From the NCBI RefSeq assembly GCF_900142845.1, contig NZ_FSRU01000002.1:2480001-2544000 (forward strand): a DNA stretch of 64,000 nt, in the 5' to 3' direction. This document shows positions 26,001 through 34,337 of this stretch, piece by piece. This DNA is from Paraburkholderia phenazinium. Lineage in GTDB: Bacteria > Pseudomonadota > Gammaproteobacteria > Burkholderiales > Burkholderiaceae. Made by a program: the position numbers and the translations under genes. The notes beneath the pieces were generated by a model. The model was not told the origin of the DNA. It saw only the letters and a list, made by a program, of their open reading frames with translations, and did no database searches. The stretch's first letter is position 1. The number at the start of each line of letters is the position of its first letter.

Positions 26001-26780
26001 TCAGTGGACCCGTGCAGGCAGCGGCGCGGCGACGCGGATGTCGTGGCGCGTCAGCAGCGCCCGCGTGGACTCGACCAGCTTGAGCGCACCGGGCGTATCG
26101 CTGTGGATGCATACCGAGTCGAAGTCGATCGCGATGTCGTCGCCGTCGACCGTCGCGACCCGTCCTTCGACACAGGCGCGCAGCACCTTCGCCGCGACCT
26201 GGTCCGCGTCGAGCCGTCCGACCCGCCGCGTAAAAACGATCGAGCCGCTGCGGTCGTAATCGCGGTCGGCGTAGAACTCGCGAATCACCGGCTGGCCGAG
26301 TTCGCGCGCGATCCGGTAGGTGACCGACGCTTCCATGCAATACAGGAGAAGCGTCGGATCGAGCCTCTGCAGCGTTTCGATCAGCAGGCGCGACAGGTCT
26401 TCGTCCCGCGCGGCCAGCATGTAGAGCGCGCCGTGCGGCTTCACATGCTGCACGCTGACGTTGTAGAGCCGCGCGAATTCCCGCAACGCGCCAAGCTGGA
26501 AAATGATGTCGTTGACGAGCGCCTGCGGCGACTCGGTGATCGTGCGGCGCCCGAACCCCACCAGATCGCGAAACCCCGGATGCGCGCCGACCCCGACGCC
26601 CGCCTGCTTCGCGAGCTGCACGGTGCGCGCCATGATGTTGGGGTCACCCGCGTGAAAGCCGGTCGCAATGTTCGCCGAACTGATGAACGGCATGATGTCT
26701 TCATCGACGCCGTCGCCGATCTGCCATGCGCCAAAGCCTTCGCCCATGTCGGAATTCAAATCGACGCTGTGCTTCTTCAT
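26001..26780 (-). CDS. pxpA: LamB/YcsF family protein, PxpA-like
   Basis: 259 residues. Motifs [41 protein letters not shown] and [10 protein letters not shown] define the family. In PxpABC this subunit hydrolyses the ring of phosphorylated 5-oxoproline. Two positions differ from the pattern I know: A-T-G-F-H rather than A-C-G-F-H, and R-V-G-R-L-D in place of the usual P-G-A-x-I segment. It is the first gene of the operon, 52 bases before the carrier gene and divergent from the LysR gene. Confidence 0.87.
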   Translation of the reverse strand: MKKHSVDLNSDMGEGFGAWQIGDGVDEDIMPFISSANIATGFHAGDPNIMARTVQLAKQAGVGVGAHPGFRDLVGFGRRTITESPQALVNDIIFQLGALREFARLYNVSVQHVKPHGALYMLAARDEDLSRLLIETLQRLDPTLLLYCMEASVTYRIARELGQPVIREFYADRDYDRSGSIVFTRRVGRLDADQVAAKVLRACVEGRVATVDGDDIAIDFDSVCIHSDTPGALKLVESTRALLTRHDIRVAAPLPARVH

Positions 26781-26898
26781 GCTGAATGTCTCCGTGGATC
26801 AGCCGCCTCAGTGCGTGAGAGATGCACATCCGGCCGGGTGAGGGAAACATTAACTGCCCGTCGCTCGCCAAAATAGTTCTATTTTTATATGGCACGTT

Positions 26899-26913
26899 AT
26901 CTGTTTTTCAGAT
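26899..26913. promoter_or_regulatory. T-N11-A dyad, candidate LysR operator
   Basis: ATCTG-TTTTT-CAGAT is a perfect dyad containing T-N11-A, the core pattern bound by LysR-type regulators. It sits in the 268-base divergent region 26781-27048 between pxpA and the LysR gene, 119 bases from the pxpA start. Confidence 0.45.
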
Positions 26914-27048
26914 GTCCTCGCGATCGGGCCGATTCGCCCAGGCCTGTTCGTCAGGACATTCAGCCCGACACGATAATCGGAACCGGCGCCGGTTTTTGGC
27001 GAAGATAAGATACTGCTTGATGCAATATCCTTTTTTCAGGCGGACGGT

Positions 27049-27969
27049 ATGGCCTTGACCCTACGGCAACTCAAATATTTCGTGGCTACTGCCGAACTCG
27101 GCCAGATCTCGCAAGCCGCCATTCAACTGACTATTTCGCAGTCCGCCGTCACTAACGCGATCAAGGAACTCGAAGACAGCCTGGGCACGCAGTTGTTCTT
27201 GCGCACCGCCGCCGGCGTCACCTTGACCACCACCGGCCGGCGCTTCCTCAACCAGGCGTATACGATCCTGTCGTCGGTCGATGAAGCAATGCGCATTCCG
27301 AACCTCGAGAGCACGCTCACCGGGACCCTCGCCATCGCCGCGAGCTATACCGTACTGGGCTATTTCTTGCCGCATCATCTGCAGCGCCTGAATACGCTGT
27401 ATCCGCGCCTGACGATTCAACTGCACGAATTGAACCGCGAATCGATCGAGGAGGGTTTGATCGCCGGTCGCTACGACATGGCGGTACTGCTCACGTCGAA
27501 CGTCGCGAACCCGGAGTTGATGCTGGAACCGGTCATCCATTCGGTTCGCAGGCTCTGGCTGTGCGCGCAACATCCTTTACTGAAGCGCGAGGTTGTCACG
27601 CTCGCCGATGTCGCCGCCGAACCCTTCGTCATGCTAACGGTTGACGAAGCGGCCTATACCGCGCTGCGCTACTGGAACGAGACGCCCTACCGGCCGAACG
27701 TGAAACTGCGCACCTCGTCTGTGGAAGCGGTGCGCAGCATGGTGGCGAACGGCAGCGGTGTGGCGATTCTGTCCGACATGGTGTATCGCCCCTGGTCGCT
27801 CGAAGGACGGCGGATCGAGACCATGCAGTTGCGCGATGCGGTGCCGCCGATGAGCGTCGGTCTGGCCTGGCGCAGAAACACAGAGTTGAGCCCCGGGATG
27901 CATGCCGTGCGTGAATACTTCCGGCACACTTTCATGGAACCACGGGCATTGAGTGCCGGCAACCTGTGA
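27049..27969 (+). CDS. LysR family regulator of the pxp/biotin carboxylase operon
   Basis: 306 residues. A classic N-terminal winged helix-turn-helix (L-R-Q-L-K-Y-F-V-A-T-A-E-L-G-Q-I-S-Q-A-A then S-Q-S-A-V-T-N-A-I-K-E-L-E) precedes the LysR substrate-binding domain with L-I-A-G-R-Y-D-M-A-V-L-L and M-V-A-N-G-S-G-V-A-I-L-S. It is divergent from pxpA, the usual layout for a LysR protein and its target, so I infer it controls the six-gene operon with its substrate or product as co-inducer. Confidence 0.9.
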   Translation: MALTLRQLKYFVATAELGQISQAAIQLTISQSAVTNAIKELEDSLGTQLFLRTAAGVTLTTTGRRFLNQAYTILSSVDEAMRIPNLESTLTGTLAIAASYTVLGYFLPHHLQRLNTLYPRLTIQLHELNRESIEEGLIAGRYDMAVLLTSNVANPELMLEPVIHSVRRLWLCAQHPLLKREVVTLADVAAEPFVMLTVDEAAYTALRYWNETPYRPNVKLRTSSVEAVRSMVANGSGVAILSDMVYRPWSLEGRRIETMQLRDAVPPMSVGLAWRRNTELSPGMHAVREYFRHTFMEPRALSAGNL

Positions 27970-27987
27970 GCGCCGCGTACCCGAACA

Positions 27988-28010
27988 GGACGCGGCGTTG
28001 CGCCGCGTCC
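27988..28010. terminator. Hairpin between convergent lysR and polyol ABC ATPase gene
   Basis: GGACGCGGCG (27988-27997), loop TTG, CGCCGCGTCC (28001-28010): a perfect 10-base stem in the 49-base gap between two convergent stops. No T tract follows, so factor-assisted or partial termination is possible. Confidence 0.5.
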
Positions 28011-28018
28011 GTCGCATC

Positions 28019-29128
28019 TCAAGCCGCCAGCACCTCAACGATCTTGCGCTGGAAGGCCTTCCCTTCGGCATCGAACAGATGGCAATGCTCAGGCGTCGCG
28101 CCCAGCTTCTGCGTCTCGCCCTTCGTATGCCGGTCAAGCGGCGGAATGCGCGCAATGATCCCCTCCGGCGACACGCTCGACTCCGCGTACAGATAAGCCG
28201 CGTCACCCAGCGACTCGACCGCCATCGTGCGGGCCGAGATGCCGTCGTCGGTCATGCCGACGTGCAGATGCTCGGGGCGAATCCCAACCGTCACCTTGTC
28301 GCCCTGCTTCACCGCGCCCGGCTCCACCGCCACACGCTGGGTCTCGCCGGTTTCGTAGCGCACCGTGACGCCGTCGTGGGTGACCGACTGCACCACGCCT
28401 TCCATGAAGTTCATCTTCGGCGAACCGATAAAGCCTGCCACGAACTTGTTGGCCGGCGCGTGATACAGCATCGTCGGACTGCCGACCTGTTCCACGTTAC
28501 CCGCCGACAGCACCACGATCTTGTCGGCCAGCGTCATGGCTTCGACCTGATCGTGCGTGACGTAAATCATCGTGGTCTTCAGTTCGTCGTGCAGACGGGC
28601 GAACTCGAGGCGCATCTTCACGCGCAGCGCGGCGTCGAGGTTCGACAGCGGTTCGTCGAACAGGAACACCTTCGGCTTGCGCGTAATCGCGCGGCCGATC
28701 GCCACCCGTTGCCGCTGCCCGCCGGACAACTGCTTCGGCTTGCGATCGAGCAGGTGGTCGATGTGCAGAATCTTCGCCGCGTTGCGCACCGCCGCGTCGA
28801 TCTCCGGCTTCTTGGTGCCGGCAAGCTTGAGGCCGAACGCCATGTTGTCGTACAGCGTCATGTGCGGATAAAGCGCGTACGACTGGAACACCATCGCAAT
28901 GCCGCGCTTGGCCGGCGGCACATCGTTCATGCGCGTGCCGTCGATGTTCAGGTCGCCGCTGGTGATGTCCTCGAGGCCGGCGATCATGCGCATCAGCGTC
29001 GACTTCCCGCAGCCGCTCGGACCGACGAACACGACGAACTCACCGTCCGCGATGTCGAGATTGATGTCGCGCATCACTTCGTTGTCGTCGTAGGCTTTTC
29101 TGATGTTACGCAGCGTTAAGCTTGCCAT
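28019..29128 (-). CDS. smoK: Polyol ABC transporter ATPase (SmoK/MtlK, UgpC-like)
   Basis: 369 residues of the MalK/UgpC type. Walker [10 protein letters not shown] is near residues 36-44, Q-loop F-Q-S-Y-A-L-Y-P-H, signature L-S-G-G-Q-R-Q-R, Walker [13 protein letters not shown] and switch T-H-D. The C-terminal part is the TOBE regulatory domain. It energises import by the two permeases encoded upstream. It is the last gene of the operon, 93 bases after the HAD gene. Assignment to sorbitol/mannitol rests on the neighbours. Confidence 0.87.
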   Translation of the reverse strand: MASLTLRNIRKAYDDNEVMRDINLDIADGEFVVFVGPSGCGKSTLMRMIAGLEDITSGDLNIDGTRMNDVPPAKRGIAMVFQSYALYPHMTLYDNMAFGLKLAGTKKPEIDAAVRNAAKILHIDHLLDRKPKQLSGGQRQRVAIGRAITRKPKVFLFDEPLSNLDAALRVKMRLEFARLHDELKTTMIYVTHDQVEAMTLADKIVVLSAGNVEQVGSPTMLYHAPANKFVAGFIGSPKMNFMEGVVQSVTHDGVTVRYETGETQRVAVEPGAVKQGDKVTVGIRPEHLHVGMTDDGISARTMAVESLGDAAYLYAESSVSPEGIIARIPPLDRHTKGETQKLGATPEHCHLFDAEGKAFQRKIVEVLAA

Positions 29129-29221
29129 GATGTGTCTCCGTGTGTTGCTCGTACTACGTTAATCCAGTTTGAAAGCGTCTGCTCGTCGCGCCGTCCTGCT
29201 GCGTCGCGATTGCAGCGCGTC

Positions 29222-29917
29222 TCAATGCGATTCCGCCGTCACGCGCTGGGTCCATTGGTCCACCAGCATCGGCAATTGCGTCATATCGTCGAATACGTGG
29301 GCCGCGCCGGCCGCGCGCAACGCACCAATCTGCGACTCGCTCGCATGCCCGCCGCCAATGAAGGCCAGCACCGTCATGCCCGCCGCGCTCGCGGCCGTCA
29401 CACCCGTCACGCTGTCCTCCACCACCAGGCAGGCGCTGCTCGCAAGACCAAAGCCGCTCGCCGCCGCCAGGTACACATCGGGGGCAGGCTTCGGCATCGC
29501 AACAGCATCCGCGCAGTAGAGCCGGTCGCCGAAAAACGCGTCGAGGCCCGTGCGCGCCAGCACCGTCTGCACATAGGCCCTGAAGCTGTTGCTCGCGCAC
29601 GCCTTGGGCAGCGCAATCTGCGCGAGCGCCTCCGCGATGCCGGCCACGGCGGGCGCCTGCATCGCAGCGACTTCAACGGCATGGCGAATCGCCGTGATGT
29701 CGTCCGCGCTCAAACTGCGGCCGAGTTGCGCGGCGGCGTTTTCGAGCACCCGCTCGATACGCAATCCGAGCAGCGGCAACACCACCGGTTCGACATCGCA
29801 ATCCGGCCAGCGCGCTTCGAGTTCGTGCACCAGCATGCGCGCCGCCACGGCTTCGCTGTCGATCAGCACGCCGTCGCAATCGCAGAGCAACGCCAGCCTT
29901 GTTTCGATCACGGTCAT
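29222..29917 (-). CDS. HAD-IA family phosphatase in polyol operon
   Basis: 231 residues. HAD motif I is C-D-C-D-G-V-L-I-D-S-E, with D-x-D nucleophile pattern; motif II is in A-S-N-S-F, and motif III/IV is K-P-A-P-D-V-Y followed by V-V-E-D-S-V-T-G-V. It resembles small-sugar-phosphate phosphatases or beta-phosphoglucomutases. The start codon overlaps the stop of the preceding permease gene in ATGA, so it is translationally coupled to transport. A role in removing inhibitory sugar or polyol phosphates is a guess from context. Confidence 0.82.
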   Translation of the reverse strand: MTVIETRLALLCDCDGVLIDSEAVAARMLVHELEARWPDCDVEPVVLPLLGLRIERVLENAAAQLGRSLSADDITAIRHAVEVAAMQAPAVAGIAEALAQIALPKACASNSFRAYVQTVLARTGLDAFFGDRLYCADAVAMPKPAPDVYLAAASGFGLASSACLVVEDSVTGVTAASAAGMTVLAFIGGGHASESQIGALRAAGAAHVFDDMTQLPMLVDQWTQRVTAESH

Positions 29918-30783
29918 TTAACCGCCCCGAACGTAAGACCCCGCACCAGTTGCTTCTGCGACAGCCAGCCGACGATCAGGATCGGCGCCACCGCCAGCAG
30001 CGAAGCGGCCGAGAGCTTGGCCCAGAACAGCCCCTCGGGACTCGAATACGACGCGATGAACACGGTCAGCGGCGCGGCGTTCGAACTGGACAGGTTGATG
30101 CTCCAGAACGCTTCGTTCCACGAAAGAATCACCAGCAGCAGTGCGGTCGATGCGAGGCCCGGCAAGGACATCGGCATCAGCAGGTAGACGATTTCCTGCC
30201 AGGTCGCCGCCCCGTCGATCCGTCCGGCTTCGAGAATGTCGCGTGGAATCTCGGCGAAGTAGGTGAAGGTCATCCACACTGCAATCGGCAGATTGATCAG
30301 CGTGTAGACGATCACCAGACCCGAGACGCTATCGAGCAGCCCGGTGTTCTTCCACAACAGGTAGATCGGCACCAGCACACCCACCGACGGCATCATCTTG
30401 GTGGACAGCATCCACAGCAGCAGTTTCTGCGTACGGCGGGTCGGGAAGAACGCCATCGCGTAAGCGCACGGCACGGCCAGCAGCAGACACAGCACCGTGA
30501 CGCCCGCCGAGATCAGCACCGAATTCCACGCGAACGAGAAATAGTTGCTACGGGCGAACACCTCGCGAAAACTGTCGAGCGTCGGGATGAAGAACAGCGA
30601 CGACGCGTAAGCCTGCTGCTCGGTCTTGAATGCCGTGATGGTCATCCAGAAGATCGGGAAAAACAGCAGCAGCGCGATCGCCCATGCGAGCACACCGGGA
30701 ATGGCGCGCTTGAAGACAGCCCATGGCGCGTTCTTCGACGAAGTGGTCGTCGTTGAAACAGGTGAAGCGGCAACGTGGCTCAT
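29914..30783 (-). CDS. smoG: Polyol ABC transporter permease (SmoG/MtlG-like, MalG type)
   Basis: 289 residues with six predicted membrane segments and the EAA loop E-A-G-R-I-D-G-A-A near residue 200. ATG at 30783 overlaps the previous permease stop (ATGA), which fixes the start; a much longer upstream frame is only antisense-free overlap with that gene. F-F-P-I-F-W-M-T-I-T-A-F-K at the N-terminus is typical of MalG-type permeases. Its last codons overlap the HAD gene. Confidence 0.88.
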   Translation of the reverse strand: MSHVAASPVSTTTTSSKNAPWAVFKRAIPGVLAWAIALLLFFPIFWMTITAFKTEQQAYASSLFFIPTLDSFREVFARSNYFSFAWNSVLISAGVTVLCLLLAVPCAYAMAFFPTRRTQKLLLWMLSTKMMPSVGVLVPIYLLWKNTGLLDSVSGLVIVYTLINLPIAVWMTFTYFAEIPRDILEAGRIDGAATWQEIVYLLMPMSLPGLASTALLLVILSWNEAFWSINLSSSNAAPLTVFIASYSSPEGLFWAKLSAASLLAVAPILIVGWLSQKQLVRGLTFGAVK

Positions 30784-31715
30784 TTTTCGTACTCCCCTTT
30801 CAGGTTCTTCGCGAGCATCCGGACCAGGAAGAACGACACGATGTTCGCCAGCACGACGGCGAGAATCCCGCCCGCCGAGGCCAGCCCGACGTCGAACTGC
30901 TGCAGGCCGAGCGAATAGATCAGGTACGACAGGTTGGTGGTCGCCGTGCCTGGGCCGCCGCCGGTGGTCGTGTAGATTTCGGCGAAGATCGACAGCAGGA
31001 AAATGGTTTCCATCATCACCACCACCGCAATGGCCCGTTTCAGGTGCGGCAGCGTGATGTAGAAGAACATCGAGAAGGCGCCCGCGCCGTCGATCTTGGC
31101 CGCTTCCTTCTGCTCCTGGTCGAGCGACTGGATGGCGGTGAACAGGATCAGGAATGCGAACGGCAGCCACTGCCACGCGACGATCATGATGATCGCGGTG
31201 AGCGGATAGTCGGCGAACCAGTCGATCGGCTGCAGGCCGATCGCCCGCATGCCCTGGGCAATGAGGCCGTACACCGGGTGCAGGATCATGTTCTTCCAGA
31301 TCAGCGCACTGACGGTCGGCATCACGAAGAACGGTGCGATGGCGAGCAGCCGCGCGACACCCTGGCCGTAGAACTTGCGGTCGAACAGCACCGACATCAG
31401 CACCCCGCCCACCACCGTAATCACCAGCACGGAGATGATCAATTCGAGGGTGTGGCCGATCGAAGGCAGGAACGACGGATCGGTCGCGAGGTACTTATAG
31501 TTGTCGAACCCGGCAAAACCCTTCTCATCGGGATTGAGCAGGTTGTAGTGCGTGAACGAAAACCAGATCGTCATCGCCAGAGGAATCGCCATCCACAGCA
31601 CCAGCACGGCGGTGGACGGCGCCGCTAGCCAGCGAGCGGAATTGGCCTTGCGCGTTTCGCGCTCTTTTTCGGTCTGGGGATGGGCATGCATGAGAGGAAG
31701 GCGCAGAGGACGCAT
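30780..31715 (-). CDS. smoF: Polyol ABC transporter permease (SmoF/MtlF-like, MalF type)
   Basis: 311 residues with six membrane segments and the EAA loop E-A-A-K-I-D-G-A-G. It pairs with the MalG-type permease encoded immediately downstream. The ATG at 31715 is preferred because a GGTGG lies upstream; an internal ATG at 31691 has no such site. P-F-F-V-M-P-T-V-S-A-L and T-T-G-G-G-P segments match polyol ABC permeases. Confidence 0.87.
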   Translation of the reverse strand: MRPLRLPLMHAHPQTEKERETRKANSARWLAAPSTAVLVLWMAIPLAMTIWFSFTHYNLLNPDEKGFAGFDNYKYLATDPSFLPSIGHTLELIISVLVITVVGGVLMSVLFDRKFYGQGVARLLAIAPFFVMPTVSALIWKNMILHPVYGLIAQGMRAIGLQPIDWFADYPLTAIIMIVAWQWLPFAFLILFTAIQSLDQEQKEAAKIDGAGAFSMFFYITLPHLKRAIAVVVMMETIFLLSIFAEIYTTTGGGPGTATTNLSYLIYSLGLQQFDVGLASAGGILAVVLANIVSFFLVRMLAKNLKGEYEK

Positions 31716-31881
31716 GATGTGACCACCTGTACGGTAAAGCGCGGGATAGCGCGGCGAATCCGGAGTGAGCCGGCACCGGCCCATGCAGTATGGACGCGGT
31801 GAGCAGGCTCGCCCAGAGAGCCGCGACGGCCCACTGTGCTGCCAAGGGCCGGCTGACTGGCGTCAGCCGGCGTGTTTCACG

Positions 31882-33204
31882 TCACTTCAGGTAGCCAGCC
31901 TGGCGCACTGCGCGCTCGGCTGTGGCCTGGCCAGCGGCCAGTGCCTGATCGACCGTCATCTGACCGGCAACCGCGCCGGAGATGCTCTGACCCACTACCG
32001 TACCGAACGACTGGAACTCAGGAATGCCGACGAACTGCACACCGGTGTACGGCACCGGCTTAAGCGTCGGATGATTCGGGTCCGCCGTTTCGATCGCCTT
32101 CAGCACGAAGTCGGCAAACGGAGCCGCCGCCTTGTACTCAGGACGGGCGTACGTCGACTGACGCGTTCCCGGAGGCGCCGAAGCCCAACCTTCGTCCTTC
32201 GCGACCATCTCGATGTATTCCTTCGAGGTCGCCCAGGCGATGAACTTCTTCGCCGCGTCGGCCTGCTTCGACGACTTCGGAATCGCCAGCGCCCATGCCC
32301 ACAGCCAGTGCGCGCCGTGCGGCGTGACTTCGATCGGCGCCGCAGCAAAGCCCACCTTGTCGGCGATCTGCGACTGCTGCTTGTTGTACAGCATGCCGGC
32401 AGCCACCGTCGCATCGATCCACATCGCGCACTTGCCCGATGACATCAGCGTCAGGTTTTCGTTGAAACCGTTCGAGCTCGCTCCCGGAGGGCCGTCCTTC
32501 TGCAGCAGGTTCACGTAGAACGTGATGGCCTTCTTCCATTCCGGCGAGGTGAGCTGCGGGTTCCACTTCTCGTCGAACCAGCGGCCGCCGAAGGTGTTCA
32601 CGACCGTCGTCGCGTACGCCATGTTTTCGCCCCAGCCCGCCTTGCCGCGCAGACAGATGCCGTAGATGCCGTTGGCCTTGTCGGTGAGCTTGTCGGCGAA
32701 CTGCTGGATCTGGTCATAGGTCGGCTGGTCGGGCATGGTCAGCCCCTTCGCCGCGAACAGGTCCTTGCGGTAGTACGTCATCGAGCTTTCGACGTAGAAC
32801 GGCAGCGCGTACAGCGAGCCGTTGTACGAGAGCCCTTCGCGCGCCGTCTTCACAACGTCGTTGAGGTCATAGGCGGCGGGCAGGTTCGTGATCGGGGTGA
32901 GCCAGCCGCGCTTGCCCCATTGCGGCGTCTCGTAGGCGCCGATCGTCATCACGTCGAACTGGCCGCTGCCGGTCGTGATGTCGGTGGTGGCGCGCTGACG
33001 CAGCACGTTCTCTTCAAGAATGACCCAGTTGAGCTTGATGTCCGGATTGGCCTGCTCGAACGCCGGCGACAGCTTCTTCAGCTCGATCATGTCCGGATTG
33101 TTCAAGGTCGCAATCGTCACCGTCGCGGCCGAGGCATTCAGTGCTGCGCACGCGACTGCTGCGGCGCCGACCGCCTTGAGCGCGGGTTTCATGGCTGCTT
33201 TCAT
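31882..33204 (-). CDS. smoE: Periplasmic polyol-binding protein (SmoE/MtlE-like)
   Basis: 440 residues with a Sec signal peptide of about 26 residues ending N-A-S-A-A. The mature domain is an ABC-type family 1 solute-binding protein (T-I-A-T-L-N-N-P-D-M-I, G-S-G-Q-F-D-V-M-T-I-G-A-Y-E). The sequence T-Y-Y-R-K-D-L-F and the W-L-W-A-W-A-L-A-I-P segment are characteristic of mannitol/sorbitol binders. ATG at 33204 follows AAGGAGA. It is the transport operon's first transport gene, 79 bases after the dehydrogenase gene. Confidence 0.88.
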   Translation of the reverse strand: MKAAMKPALKAVGAAAVACAALNASAATVTIATLNNPDMIELKKLSPAFEQANPDIKLNWVILEENVLRQRATTDITTGSGQFDVMTIGAYETPQWGKRGWLTPITNLPAAYDLNDVVKTAREGLSYNGSLYALPFYVESSMTYYRKDLFAAKGLTMPDQPTYDQIQQFADKLTDKANGIYGICLRGKAGWGENMAYATTVVNTFGGRWFDEKWNPQLTSPEWKKAITFYVNLLQKDGPPGASSNGFNENLTLMSSGKCAMWIDATVAAGMLYNKQQSQIADKVGFAAAPIEVTPHGAHWLWAWALAIPKSSKQADAAKKFIAWATSKEYIEMVAKDEGWASAPPGTRQSTYARPEYKAAAPFADFVLKAIETADPNHPTLKPVPYTGVQFVGIPEFQSFGTVVGQSISGAVAGQMTVDQALAAGQATAERAVRQAGYLK

Positions 33205-33283
33205 CACTTGTCTCCTTTCTGGTACGTTATGTTTTACTGCGTTGTTATGCAAATTGGGAGGCGAGCCGGTCAGCTTCATGGCC

Positions 33284-34066
33284 TTAGCTCATCCAGTTGC
33301 CGCCGTCTACGTTCAGGGTTTGCGCGGTGATGTAATCGGCATCGGCGGAAGCGAGGAACAGCGCCGCACCGGTCAGGTCTTCGGGCACGCCCATGCGGCC
33401 GAGCGGCACCGCCTCGCCGACCAGACGCTTCTTCTCGCCGGGCTTGCGATTCTCATAGCGGGCGAACAGCGCGTCGACCTGTTCCCACATCGGCGTATCC
33501 ACGACACCCGGTGCGATGCCGTTGACGTTGATCTTGTGCGGCGCGAGTGCCAACGCCGCGGACTGCGTATAGCTTAGTACGGCGGCCTTGGTTGCGCAGT
33601 AGTGCGAAACCAGCGCTTCACCGCGCCGGCCGGCCTGCGACGACATATTGACGATCTTGCCGCCATGGCCCTGCTCGACCATCCGCTGCGCGACCGCCTG
33701 CATCAGGAAGAACATGCCCTTCACGTTGACGGCGAAGAGCCGGTCGAACACGTCCCAGGATTCGTCGAGCAGCGGGCGCATGTCGAACAGCGCGGCATTA
33801 TTGAAGAGAATATCGATCTGGCCGAAACGCTCCACGGTGCTCGCGACAATCCGCTGGATGTCGTCGCGGCGCGTGACGTCGGCGCTGAGTGTCAGCACGC
33901 GCTCGCCGTCGGTTTCGCGCAAGGCGTGCGCGAAGGTGTCGGCCGGCTTGACGTCGACCAGCACACAGCGCGCGCCCTCGTCGAGATAACGCCGGGCCAC
34001 GGCTTCGCCGATTCCGCTTGCCGCACCTGTGAGGATCGCCACCTTCCCTTGCAATCGCGCTGCCAC
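33284..34066 (-). CDS. smoS: SDR sorbitol (L-iditol 2-) dehydrogenase SmoS
   Basis: 260 residues. T-G-A-A-S-G-I-G-E-A cofactor motif, N-N-A-A-L-F-D, catalytic S-S-Q-A-G-R-R-G-E-A with Y-C-A-T-K, and a C-terminal Y-I-x-A-Q-T-x-N-V-D-G-G-N-W-M-S that closely matches Rhodobacter SmoS as I remember it. It oxidises sorbitol to fructose and galactitol to tagatose with NAD. It leads the polyol ABC operon, so import and oxidation are co-expressed. The promoter is presumably in the 271-base region shared with znuA. Confidence 0.92.
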   Translation of the reverse strand: MAARLQGKVAILTGAASGIGEAVARRYLDEGARCVLVDVKPADTFAHALRETDGERVLTLSADVTRRDDIQRIVASTVERFGQIDILFNNAALFDMRPLLDESWDVFDRLFAVNVKGMFFLMQAVAQRMVEQGHGGKIVNMSSQAGRRGEALVSHYCATKAAVLSYTQSAALALAPHKINVNGIAPGVVDTPMWEQVDALFARYENRKPGEKKRLVGEAVPLGRMGVPEDLTGAALFLASADADYITAQTLNVDGGNWMS

Positions 34067-34233
34067 TGCGTGTCTCCAGTTCGTTTCGAGTTTGACTGCG
34101 CAGCGAGCGAACGCTCATTGCGCGAACAATTGCTCTGTTAGTGATCGAATGATCGGATACGCGTTCGGTCATGTCAAGGCGCGAAACAAGATTTCGATGG
34201 TGCAGCGCGGCAGGATTGGCGACAAATCTGTGA

Positions 34234-34246
34234 GATACGTTATATC
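34234..34246. promoter_or_regulatory. GATA-N5-TATC dyad, candidate Zur box upstream of znuA
   Basis: GATACGTTATATC lies 91 bases before the znuA start in the 271-base divergent region 34067-34337. It has GATA/TATC arms around GTTA-like core bases, recalling Zur operators (GTTATA dyads). The match is partial. The rest of the region shows no gene. Confidence 0.4.
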
Positions 34247-34337
34247 ATTGCATCCCCGCCTCACCTCGAAGCACACCCGGGTCGACAGAAGCCCTCGCAT
34301 TCAACTCGCACCTTACTTTTACGCAGCAGGGAAACCG

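Noticed and set aside
22411..26780. Simple annotation as a PxpABC 5-oxoprolinase operon
   Set aside because: The intervening dedicated biotin carboxylase and biotin carrier, tightly packed with pxpB and pxpC, are not explained by that enzyme, so the substrate is left open.
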